From: an uncultured Clostridia bacterium
GTDB lineage: Bacteria; Bacillota; Clostridia; Lachnospirales; Anaerotignaceae
Direction of reading: 5' to 3'
Assembly (NCBI GenBank): GCA_937888765.1
Contig: CALASU010000201.1
Coordinates: 1 to 5,693, forward strand
Length of the DNA: 5,693 nt
The position numbers were made by a program, and so were the translations under genes. Below, one piece after another: positions 1 through 5,569 of the stretch. Position 1 is the stretch's first letter. Every line of letters starts with the position of its first letter. The notes under the pieces were generated by a model that was given only the letters and a program-made list of their open reading frames with translations, made no database searches and had not been told where the DNA came from.

Positions 1-42
1 TTTTGCAACCTCAACCGCCCTTTCTTCAATATACGTTTTCAA
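1..42 (-). CDS. spoIIID: SpoIIID, mother-cell sporulation regulator (N-terminal start only, runs off left edge)
   Basis: Only the first 14 codons are visible, read leftwards from a TTG start at 42-40. They give LKTYIEERAVEVAK, which matches the conserved N-terminus of SpoIIID, the small helix-turn-helix DNA-binding protein that switches mother-cell genes between the sigma-E and sigma-K stages of sporulation. A good ribosome binding site (AAGGAG on the minus strand, 56-51) lies 8 bases before the TTG, and a sigma-E-like promoter lies just upstream. The nucleotides are identical to the first 14 codons of the second copy at 1701-1561, whose longer sequence secures the identification. Whether this copy is full length cannot be seen; I infer that it is the intact gene because the other is truncated. 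Confidence 0.72.
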   Translation of the reverse strand, partial: MKTYIEERAVEVAK

Positions 43-71
43 ACCAAGCACTCCTTCAATATCGCTTGGTT
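42..71. repeat. Inverted repeat spanning the spoIIID ribosome binding site (left copy)
   Basis: AACCAAGC (42-49) is the exact reverse complement of GCTTGGTT (64-71), with a 14-base middle that contains the ribosome binding site. The inner arm abuts the TTG start codon and the outer arm abuts the -10 box. If transcription starts about 7 bases after the -10, most of the outer arm would not be in the RNA. That makes an operator-type DNA site at least as likely as a translation-controlling hairpin. Confidence 0.5.
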
Positions 72-101
72 ATGTATATGCTTTAGCTTTTCAGGATATC
101 A
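72..101 (-). promoter_or_regulatory. Sigma-E-like promoter of spoIIID (left copy)
   Basis: On the minus strand a -35-like TGATATC (101-95) and a -10-like CATATACAT (80-72) are separated by 14 bases. Sigma-E promoters of Bacillus/Clostridium have an ATATT-type -35, a spacer of about 14 bases and a CATACAAT-type -10, and spoIIID is a known sigma-E target. The -10 match is only partial. Support comes from the right copy, which keeps both boxes and the 14-base spacing while the spacer itself has changed. Confidence 0.5.
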
Positions 102-222
102 ATAAAAATAAAATCCATTCTGGCAGAAATTTTTATACCTGTATTTGCAGATTTTATTTACAATTTATATCATTTTTATTAACGAAATACTGCTAAAATA
201 AACGAAATCACTCTGCAAACAA

Positions 223-251
223 TTGAATACCCCTACAATTCATGGTATACT
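223..251 (+). promoter_or_regulatory. Sigma-A promoter of the ATPase gene
   Basis: TTGAAT (223-228) and TATACT (246-251) are separated by exactly 17 bases, a close match to the housekeeping consensus TTGACA-17-TATAAT. The predicted transcript start near 258 coincides with the ribosome binding site AAAGGAGG (258-265), giving a leader of only about 16 bases before ATG 274. The promoter argues against translation from the upstream in-frame TTG at 223, which is the -35 box itself. Confidence 0.65.
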
Positions 252-257
252 ACCACA

Positions 258-266
258 AAAGGAGGG
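258..266 (+). promoter_or_regulatory. Ribosome binding site that sets the ATPase start at 274
   Basis: AAAGGAGGG ends 7 bases before ATG 274-276, ideal spacing. No comparable site precedes the alternative in-frame start at 223. Confidence 0.8.
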
Positions 267-273
267 AATTTAT

Positions 274-1461
274 ATGTTTAAAGTCAATCCATACAGAGCA
301 GGAGCCGGACTGATGCCTGTTTATTTAGCAGGACGTGATGAAGAAATTGACGAAATTTTAAAATCCTTTCAGGCATTAACCTTAAATATACCCGTGCAAT
401 CCGTTGTCTACAGCGGCTTAAGAGGCGTTGGCAAAACAGTTTTATTAAATGCCTTACAGAAAAATGCCGGAAGCTATCAGATCTTCTGTAAATATATCGA
501 AGTAGAAACACGAAAAGATTTTATTACACAAATGATTGCCTGTTCTCAGATGTTCGTGCGGGAAGCAAGTGCTGCAGGGAAAGCAAATCATCTCATTGCA
601 AAAGTGATTGATGCTTTAAAAGCACTCTCCATTTCCTTTGATCCCGAAGCAAATACATTTGAATTGTCTATGCAGGAACAGGTTTTATATAAATCCAATA
701 GCCTCACACAGAGCTTGACGGATGTGTTTGTTGCCATCGGGGAACTGGCATATGATATTCATAAACCTGTATGCTTCTTTATTGATGAAATCCAATACAT
801 GAAAGCAGAGGAACTGGGTTCGTTAATTGCAGCGTTGCATCGAGTAAACCAGTTAGGCTATCCCATCATGGTTATCGGTGCAGGATTACCCAAAATCTAT
901 AAAATGCTTGCAGATGAAAAAAGCTATGCAGAAAGACTATTCCGCTATCAGACAATCGGCTCTTTAACACCGGAAGAAGCTCGCATTGCTATTGCCGAAC
1001 CTGCAAAACAGTTTTTTGTAACCTACACAGAGGAAGCGATTGATTATATTGTAGAAATTACAAAAGGATACCCTTTTTTCATCCAGCAGTTCTGTCAGAT
1101 CATTTATGATGCTGTAGATAGAAAAGAGATCACAAAACAGGATGCCCTTGATGCAACTGATACATTTTTCAAAGAACTGGATGACGGCTTTTTCCGTTCC
1201 CGTTACGAAAGATGCTCAGAAACAGAACAGAAATTTTTGTTTGCTATGGTACAGTGTGGCACATTACCCTGCACAATCAGCAATGTAGCGGCTAATATGA
1301 AAAAAGAAACAACCTCTATTTCTCCCATCCGAGCAAAACTGATCGATAAAGGTCTGATCTACTCCGCCAGACACGCAGAACTGGATTTCACCGTCCCTGA
1401 ATTTTCGGGATTTATCCAGCGAAAAGAAGAATACCATCTCTGGATTGAAAGTATGAAATAA
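274..1461 (+). CDS. AAA-type ATPase with C-terminal winged-helix region (archaeal ATPase / Orc1-Cdc6-like group)
   Basis: This is a 395-residue cytoplasmic ATP-binding protein. An N-terminal segment, NPYRAGAGLMPVYLAGRDEE (5-24), resembles the lead-in of bacterial AAA_16/ATPase_2 proteins. The Walker A motif GLRGVGKT is at 48-55, the Walker B motif CFFIDE at 167-172, a sensor-like strand around VIGAG at 200-204, and candidate arginine fingers in YAERLFRY at 218-225. The C-terminal part (about 305-395) looks like a winged-helix domain ending in VPEFSGFIQR. I see no signal peptide or membrane segment. Start 274 was chosen for its ribosome binding site and promoter. The gene stands alone, divergent from spoIIID and convergent with the truncated spoIIID copy, and has its own terminator. 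Two sampled 60-base lines are 35% and 40% GC, lower than the hydrogenase genes. Its substrate and biological role are unknown. A regulatory, DNA-associated or defence-type role is possible, but nothing here proves one. Confidence 0.85.
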   Translation: MFKVNPYRAGAGLMPVYLAGRDEEIDEILKSFQALTLNIPVQSVVYSGLRGVGKTVLLNALQKNAGSYQIFCKYIEVETRKDFITQMIACSQMFVREASAAGKANHLIAKVIDALKALSISFDPEANTFELSMQEQVLYKSNSLTQSLTDVFVAIGELAYDIHKPVCFFIDEIQYMKAEELGSLIAALHRVNQLGYPIMVIGAGLPKIYKMLADEKSYAERLFRYQTIGSLTPEEARIAIAEPAKQFFVTYTEEAIDYIVEITKGYPFFIQQFCQIIYDAVDRKEITKQDALDATDTFFKELDDGFFRSRYERCSETEQKFLFAMVQCGTLPCTISNVAANMKKETTSISPIRAKLIDKGLIYSARHAELDFTVPEFSGFIQRKEEYHLWIESMK

Positions 1462-1478
1462 AAATATTCTTTTTTTAA

Positions 1479-1519
1479 AAGGATGCCGCCACAATCAGCT
1501 GCATCCTTCTTTTTATTTT
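1479..1519 (+). terminator. Rho-independent terminator of the ATPase gene
   Basis: AAGGATGC (1479-1486) pairs with GCATCCTT (1501-1508) around a 14-base loop, and the T-rich run CTTTTTATTTT (1509-1519) follows. It begins 17 bases after the ATPase stop codon. Confidence 0.8.
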
Positions 1520-1530
1520 ACAAAAATCAC

Positions 1531-1562
1531 AAAAAGAAAAACCTTGATTTCTCAAGGTTTTT
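1531..1562 (-). terminator. Strong hairpin terminator ending the truncated spoIIID copy
   Basis: An 11-base-pair perfect stem is formed by 1537-1547 and 1552-1562. On the minus strand the loop is GAAA and the hairpin is followed by CTTTTT (1536-1531). The stem starts inside the stop codon of the truncated spoIIID reading frame. Because the stem itself ends in a T run on either strand, it could also stop plus-strand read-through from the ATPase gene. Confidence 0.8.
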
Positions 1563-1701
1563 ACAATGTCCATTTTGTTACATCCATATGTACCGTAGAT
1601 TTTGAAATCCCAAACTTCTTCGCCGTTTCTCTCACTGTTGCATTGGTGGTAATCATAAATTTTGCAACCTCAACCGCCCTTTCTTCAATATACGTTTTCA
1701 A
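1561..1701 (-). pseudogene. spoIIID: Truncated spoIIID copy (46 codons), possible mini-SpoIIID
   Basis: Reading leftwards from TTG at 1701-1699 to TAA at 1563-1561 gives a 46-residue peptide that begins LKTYIEERAVEVAKFMITT. Residues 20-43 form the SpoIIID helix-turn-helix, including the signature GISKSTVHMDVTK. Full-length SpoIIID has about 80-95 residues. Here homology ends at about residue 43, where ERLP-type sequence would be expected, and the frame closes with WTL and stop. No C-terminal basic half is found in the following bases, which are a terminator. A good ribosome binding site (AGAGGAG, 1716-1710) sits 8 bases before the TTG, and a sigma-E-like promoter is kept upstream. It is probably a duplication remnant, but every expression signal survives, so a short protein that binds DNA weakly or interferes with SpoIIID cannot be excluded. 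Confidence 0.75.
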
Positions 1702-1742
1702 ACCAAGCACTCCTCTAAGTATCGCTTGGTTATGTATATGCT
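1660..1742. repeat. Direct repeat, right copy (spoIIID 5' end plus promoter -10)
   Basis: This matches bases 1-82, with one small divergent patch carrying a one-base length difference (1715-1720). The match includes the coding start, ribosome binding site, inverted-repeat arms and -10 box. Beyond 1742 the similarity weakens and fades near 1765. Confidence 0.9.
1701..1731. repeat. Inverted repeat spanning the ribosome binding site (right spoIIID copy)
   Basis: AACCAAGC (1701-1708) and GCTTGGTT (1724-1731) are exact reverse complements. The middle is 15 bases, one more than in the left copy, and differs in sequence, while both arms are unchanged. Confidence 0.5.
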
Positions 1743-1761
1743 CTATCTATGCAGAATATGA
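1732..1761 (-). promoter_or_regulatory. Sigma-E-like promoter of the truncated spoIIID copy
   Basis: On the minus strand the -35 TCATATT (1761-1755) is a close sigma-E match. It is followed by a 14-base spacer and CATATACAT (1740-1732). The spacer differs from the left copy at several positions while both boxes and the spacing are kept. Confidence 0.5.
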
Positions 1762-1853
1762 AATATGCCTTTTTTATGCTCAAAGAACTTTCTTTTTCCT
1801 ATATACTGCCCATTCTATACAAATGCTCATCTAATGATCACAATATTCCCTAT

Positions 1854-1912
1854 TGAGATTTCTGTCTTAAAATGGTAAAACTATAGAAAGGCAGAAATCT
1901 CATTTTTCTTTT
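1854..1912 (+). terminator. Terminator-like hairpin upstream of the hydrogenase operon (possible attenuator)
   Basis: Bases 1854-1868 pair with 1888-1902 in a 15-base-pair stem containing one G-T pair, around a 19-base loop. The T-rich run TTTTTCTTTT (1903-1912) follows. This is a textbook plus-strand terminator, yet the nearest plus-strand gene upstream, the ATPase, already has its own. The minus strand has no T run after the stem. It may be an attenuator in the operon leader, a relic of a lost gene, or an insulator against read-through. A weak promoter candidate overlaps it: TTGAGA at 1853-1858, 17 bases, TAAAAC at 1876-1881. If that were used, the RNA would start after the hairpin and there would be no attenuation. 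Between 1762 and 1853 I see only AT-rich sequence and no gene. Confidence 0.65.
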
Positions 1913-1944
1913 CGGAGAAAAACAGACTGCCTGTAATTTTTTAA

Positions 1945-1969
1945 GGGCTGTCTCTTTCAGAAGCAGCCC
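1945..1969 (+). promoter_or_regulatory. Small leader hairpin before the hydrogenase operon
   Basis: GGGCTG (1945-1950) pairs with CAGCCC (1964-1969) around a 13-base loop. It ends 6 bases before the ribosome binding site without covering it. No known riboswitch is recognisable. A loose -10-like TGTAAT (1932-1937) lacks a convincing -35. Confidence 0.35.
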
Positions 1970-1975
1970 GAGAAT

Positions 1976-1985
1976 GGAGGAGAAG
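1976..1985 (+). promoter_or_regulatory. Ribosome binding site that sets the flavoprotein start at 1989
   Basis: GGAGGAGAAG is a near-perfect site, with GGAGG ending 8 bases before ATG 1989-1991. The earlier in-frame ATG at 1974 overlaps this site and has no ribosome binding site of its own. Confidence 0.75.
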
Positions 1986-1988
1986 TTT

Positions 1989-3824
1989 ATGAGTCGTTTA
2001 TCAATCGAAACGCCCTTACGCGCACAAACCGTACTGAGCGGACTGCATGAAGATATGGAACGCCGTATTTCTGCAAGCGCATCCGGTCTGTGTCCCGTAG
2101 ATATTTCTTTGAGTTATTTACGACTTTGCCATGCGCAGACCTGCGGTAAGTGTGTACCCTGCCGCATTGGCTTAGGTCAGCTGGCAAATCTGATTGAAAA
2201 AGTACTGGATCAGGAGGCCACAATGGAAACCATTGATGCCATCGAACGTACTGCAAAGGTTATTGCAGACTCCGCAGACTGTGCCATCGGCTATGAGGCC
2301 GCACATATGGTTCTGAAGGGCATTCGAGGCTTCCGTGAGGATTATGAAGAACACGCACTGAACGGACGCTGTATCGCATCCCTGAGCCACCCCGTACCCT
2401 GTGTATCCGCCTGTCCTGCGCATGTGGATGTACCCGGCTATGTATCTCTGGTACGCAAAGGCCGCTACGAAGATGCGGTAAAGCTGATCCGCAAGGACAA
2501 CCCTTTCCCTTCTTCCTGCGCCTATGTATGCGAACACCCCTGCGAAACACAGTGCCGCCGCAGTATGGTGGATGATGCCATCAATATCTGCGGTCTGAAG
2601 CGTTTTGCAGTTGACCATGCCGCACCGATGGATGCAGTAATCCCCAATGCACCTACAGGCAAAACCGTCGGTATCATCGGCGGCGGCCCCGGCGGGCTGA
2701 CAGCCGCATATTTCCTATCCCTGATGGGTCACAAGGTAACCGTATATGAACAGCGTCCGAAGCTTGGCGGTATGCTTCGTTACGGTATCCCCGACTATCG
2801 TCTGCCGCAGGATGTACTGGACAGAGATATTGACCATATCCTTTCCACAGGAATTCAGGTACTGCGCGGTGTATCCATCGGCAAGGATGTTTCCATGGAA
2901 GATATTCAGAAAAGCTTCGATGCGGTTTATATTTCCATCGGGGCACACGAAGATAAAAAACTGGGTCTGGAAGGCGAAGATGCCACTAATGTAGTCAGTG
3001 CAGTAGAACTGCTCAGAGGTGTCGGCGAAGGCAATGTTCCCGACTTTACAGGCAAAAAAATCTGTGTCATCGGCGGCGGCAATGTTTCCATGGACGCAAC
3101 CAGAACTGCAAAACGTCTGGGTGCGGAAAGTGTAACCTGTGTATATCGCCGTCGTGTGGATGATATGACCGCACTGGCTGAAGAAATCGAAGAAGCAATG
3201 GCTGAAGGCTGTCAGATCCTGCCCCTGCAGGCACCTGCCCGCATTGAAAAGGATGCAGAGGGCAAGGTTGCCGCACTGTGGACAACCCCCCAGGTCATCG
3301 GCAAATACGGCAAGGACGGCAGACCCGCACCCATCAGTGCAGATGCTCCTGAATTCCGTATCGAATGTGATTATGTCATCGTAGCAATCGGTCAGGCGAT
3401 TGATGCCCGTCCCTTTGAATCTATCGGTATCAAGACATCCAGAGGCACGATTCAGGCAGAAGAAACCAGCTCCGTTGCAGCAGTAGATAATGTATTCGCG
3501 GGCGGCGATGCCGTTTCCGGCCCTGCTACCGTAATCCGTGCCGTTGCTGCGGGCAAGGTTGCCGCAGCAAATATTGACGCTTACTTAGGCTTTGACCATA
3601 AGATCAGCTGTGATGTGGAAGTTCCCCCCGCACATCTGACAAATACACCCCGCTGTGGCCGTGTGAATCTGAAAAGCCATTGTACACCCGACTGCAAAGG
3701 CAATTTCAATCTGGTCGTAGAGGGCATGAGCGAAAAAGAAGCCCTGCAGGAATCCAGCCGCTGTCTGCGCTGTGACCACTTCGGCTTCGGCAGCTTCAGA
3801 GGAGGGAGGAAAACAGAATGGTAA
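1989..3824 (+). CDS. GltD/NfnL-like NAD(P)H oxidoreductase fused to a NuoF-type 4Fe-4S domain; hydrogenase partner subunit
   Basis: This 611-residue flavoprotein probably passes electrons between NAD(P)H and the adjacent hydrogenase. Residues 45-120 match the NuoF C-terminal 4Fe-4S domain: C52, C55 and C58 in TCGKCVPCR, then C98, followed by GFREDYEEH. The FMN/NADH-binding part of NuoF is absent. Residues 135-205 are the GltD-type iron-sulfur region (C138, C142, C177, C181, C185, C189). The FAD Rossmann motif GIIGGGPGG is at 228-236, the NAD(P) Rossmann motif VIGGGN at 360-365, YRRR at 386-389 could grip the NADPH 2'-phosphate, and the closing FAD motif AGGD is at 504-507. The tail carries RCLRCDHFGFGSF (591-603). 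No export signal is seen. The gene overlaps the hydrogenase gene by 7 bases, so the two are probably translationally coupled. An ordinary glutamate synthase small subunit is unlikely, because no gltA-type large subunit is adjacent and the NuoF domain is extra. Preference for NADPH over NADH is inferred. Confidence 0.88.
   Translation: MSRLSIETPLRAQTVLSGLHEDMERRISASASGLCPVDISLSYLRLCHAQTCGKCVPCRIGLGQLANLIEKVLDQEATMETIDAIERTAKVIADSADCAIGYEAAHMVLKGIRGFREDYEEHALNGRCIASLSHPVPCVSACPAHVDVPGYVSLVRKGRYEDAVKLIRKDNPFPSSCAYVCEHPCETQCRRSMVDDAINICGLKRFAVDHAAPMDAVIPNAPTGKTVGIIGGGPGGLTAAYFLSLMGHKVTVYEQRPKLGGMLRYGIPDYRLPQDVLDRDIDHILSTGIQVLRGVSIGKDVSMEDIQKSFDAVYISIGAHEDKKLGLEGEDATNVVSAVELLRGVGEGNVPDFTGKKICVIGGGNVSMDATRTAKRLGAESVTCVYRRRVDDMTALAEEIEEAMAEGCQILPLQAPARIEKDAEGKVAALWTTPQVIGKYGKDGRPAPISADAPEFRIECDYVIVAIGQAIDARPFESIGIKTSRGTIQAEETSSVAAVDNVFAGGDAVSGPATVIRAVAAGKVAAANIDAYLGFDHKISCDVEVPPAHLTNTPRCGRVNLKSHCTPDCKGNFNLVVEGMSEKEALQESSRCLRCDHFGFGSFRGGRKTEW
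3801..3810 (+). promoter_or_regulatory. Ribosome binding site of the hydrogenase gene, inside the upstream gene
   Basis: GGAGGGAGGA lies within the last codons of the flavoprotein gene, 7 bases before ATG 3818. It fixes the hydrogenase start and the 7-base gene overlap (3818-3824). Confidence 0.8.
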
Positions 3825-5563
3825 CAGTAACTTTAACAATCGACGGCAAAACAGTAACCGTACCCAAGGGTACGACCATTATGGAAGCAGCAAAAACCGT
3901 GGATATCCATATCCCCTCTCTTTGCTATCTGAAGGATATCAACGAAATCGCGGCGTGCCGTGTCTGCTGTGTAGAGGTAGAGGGCGAACGTGCCATGGTT
4001 ACAGCATGCAACAACCGTGCAAGGGACGGCATGGTGGTACATACCAATTCCCCCAGAGCCAGAACCACACGCCGTACAAATGTACAGCTGATCCTTTCCC
4101 AGCATGACTGTCAATGTCCTACCTGTGTACGCAGCGGCAACTGTCAGCTACAGAATATCGCAAATGACTTAGGCTTGTTTGAAAGCCCCTTTGAAACACA
4201 GCTGCACAAGGGTATCCGCAGTGCATGGACAAAAACATTCCCTCTGTATCGTGATTTCAACAAGTGCATCAACTGTATGCGCTGTATCCAGATCTGCGAA
4301 AAGGTGCAGACACTGGGTATCTGGGATCTGGCAGGTACAGGCAGCCGCACCAGAATCGACGTTTCCGGTAACAGAGTCATCAAGGACTCCGAATGTGCGC
4401 TGTGCGGTCAGTGCATTACCCACTGTCCGACAGGCGGCTTAAGAGAACGTGACGACACCGCAAAGGTACGTCTGACCATGGCGGCAAAAGAAAAAATCAC
4501 AGTGGTACAGGTTGCACCCGCAGTGCGTACCGCATGGGGCGAATATTTCGGTCTGAGCCGTGAAGAAGCGACTATGGAACGCATGGCGGCAATTCTGCGC
4601 CACATGGGCTTTGACTATATCTACGATACCAATTTCACTGCTGACCTGACCATCATGGAAGAAGGCAACGAATTCCTGCACAGACTGAAAAGCGGTGCAC
4701 TGATTCGCTGGCCTATGTTCACAAGCTGCTGTCCCGGCTGGGTACGCTTCTTAAAGAGCCAGTATCCTGAGCTGACAAGCCAGCTTTCCACAGCAAAATC
4801 TCCTCAGCAGATGTTTGGTGCACTCTCCAAAACATGGCTTGCTGAAAAACTGGGTGTTGCACCCGAAAAAATCTGCTGTGTATCCATCATGCCCTGTGTA
4901 GCGAAAAAAGCAGAGGCAGAACTGCCCACCATGAAAGGCGAACACGGTCCCGATGTGGATATCGTACTGACTACAAGAGAACTGGTACGCATGATGCGTG
5001 CAGACAATATCGACCCCCGTACATTCGGCGAAGAAGCACTGGATTCCCCCATGGGCACACATACAGGTGCGGGTGTCATCTTCGGCACAACAGGTGGCGT
5101 TATGGAAGCGGCACTGCGTACAGCTTCTTTCGTACTGACAGGCGAAAACCCCGACCCCGATGCCTTTAAAGAAGTGCGTACAGAACCCGGCTTAAGAGAA
5201 GTGACTTACAACGTAAACGGCATTGATGTACGCTGTGCCGTTGTGAGCGGTCTGGGCAATGCCCGCAAGCTGATCGAACGCCTGAAAGAGGGCAAGGTAC
5301 ATTATCATTTCGTAGAAGTAATGTCCTGTCCCGGCGGCTGTGTCGGCGGCGGCGGTCAGCCCATTTCTATCTGCGATGAAGAACTGTATGGCGTAAGAGG
5401 CAAAAGACTGTATGATCTGGATGCAGAAAATCCTCTGCGCTTCTCCCATGAAAATCCAGAAGTACAGGCATTGTATGCAGAGTTCCTCGGCGAACCTCTG
5501 GGCGAACGCTCCCACCATCTGCTCCATACAGACCACAAGGCATGGGATATGCCAAAACAGTAA
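3818..5563 (+). CDS. hydA: [FeFe]-hydrogenase, group A, CpI-like architecture
   Basis: This 581-residue enzyme interconverts 2H+ plus 2e- and H2 in the cytoplasm. A plant-type 2Fe-2S domain comes first (C36, C47, C50, C64). The His-Cys3 4Fe-4S site follows (H96, C100, C103, C109), then two ferredoxin 4Fe-4S clusters (C150, C153, C156, C160 and C193, C196, C199, C203). The catalytic H-cluster domain has all three signatures: TSCCPGW (302-308, with C304 the likely proton-relay cysteine and C305 a cluster ligand), MPCVAKKAE (358-366) and EVMSCPGGCVGGGGQP (500-515). The C-terminus has the small-subunit-like helix region with FSHENP and HHLLHT. Its length fits Clostridium pasteurianum CpI (about 574 residues), and nothing is missing or shifted. 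The HydE/F/G maturation genes are not in the window. The GltD-like partner suggests HydDB group A2 (glutamate synthase-linked); that subgroup is inferred from context, not from a tree. Confidence 0.95.
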   Translation: MVTVTLTIDGKTVTVPKGTTIMEAAKTVDIHIPSLCYLKDINEIAACRVCCVEVEGERAMVTACNNRARDGMVVHTNSPRARTTRRTNVQLILSQHDCQCPTCVRSGNCQLQNIANDLGLFESPFETQLHKGIRSAWTKTFPLYRDFNKCINCMRCIQICEKVQTLGIWDLAGTGSRTRIDVSGNRVIKDSECALCGQCITHCPTGGLRERDDTAKVRLTMAAKEKITVVQVAPAVRTAWGEYFGLSREEATMERMAAILRHMGFDYIYDTNFTADLTIMEEGNEFLHRLKSGALIRWPMFTSCCPGWVRFLKSQYPELTSQLSTAKSPQQMFGALSKTWLAEKLGVAPEKICCVSIMPCVAKKAEAELPTMKGEHGPDVDIVLTTRELVRMMRADNIDPRTFGEEALDSPMGTHTGAGVIFGTTGGVMEAALRTASFVLTGENPDPDAFKEVRTEPGLREVTYNVNGIDVRCAVVSGLGNARKLIERLKEGKVHYHFVEVMSCPGGCVGGGGQPISICDEELYGVRGKRLYDLDAENPLRFSHENPEVQALYAEFLGEPLGERSHHLLHTDHKAWDMPKQ

Positions 5564-5569
5564 AAGACT

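Larger units (their letters stand above)
1..82. repeat. Direct repeat, left copy (spoIIID 5' end plus promoter -10)
   Basis: Bases 1-82 recur in the same orientation at 1660-1742. The first 55 bases are identical. A short divergent patch with a one-base length difference follows (56-60 versus 1715-1720), and then 61-82 equals 1721-1742. Weaker similarity continues to about 105. The repeat probably extends leftwards out of the window, because the right copy has more spoIIID sequence. The two copies bracket the ATPase gene. Confidence 0.9.

Noticed and set aside
223..273. An upstream in-frame TTG start adding 17 residues to the ATPase
   Set aside because: The TTG is the -35 box of a good promoter and has no ribosome binding site; ATG 274 has an ideal one.
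1..1742. A classical insertion sequence or transposon around the ATPase
   Set aside because: There is no transposase, and the flanking repeats are direct spoIIID fragments and not terminal inverted repeats.
1544..1834. A 96-codon plus-strand open frame
   Set aside because: It is antisense to the truncated spoIIID, runs through its promoter and a terminator stem, and lacks a ribosome binding site.
1974..1988. An in-frame ATG adding 5 residues to the flavoprotein
   Set aside because: It overlaps the ribosome binding site of ATG 1989.
1762..1988. A Rex, FNR-type or riboswitch element controlling the hydrogenase operon
   Set aside because: No TTGTTAA...TTAACAA or TTGAT...ATCAA palindrome and no known riboswitch core was found by eye; only simple hairpins are present.
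2172..2618. A 148-codon minus-strand open frame inside the flavoprotein gene
   Set aside because: It is a shadow of a well-supported gene with no recognisable domain. The other antisense frames in the operon were rejected for the same reason.
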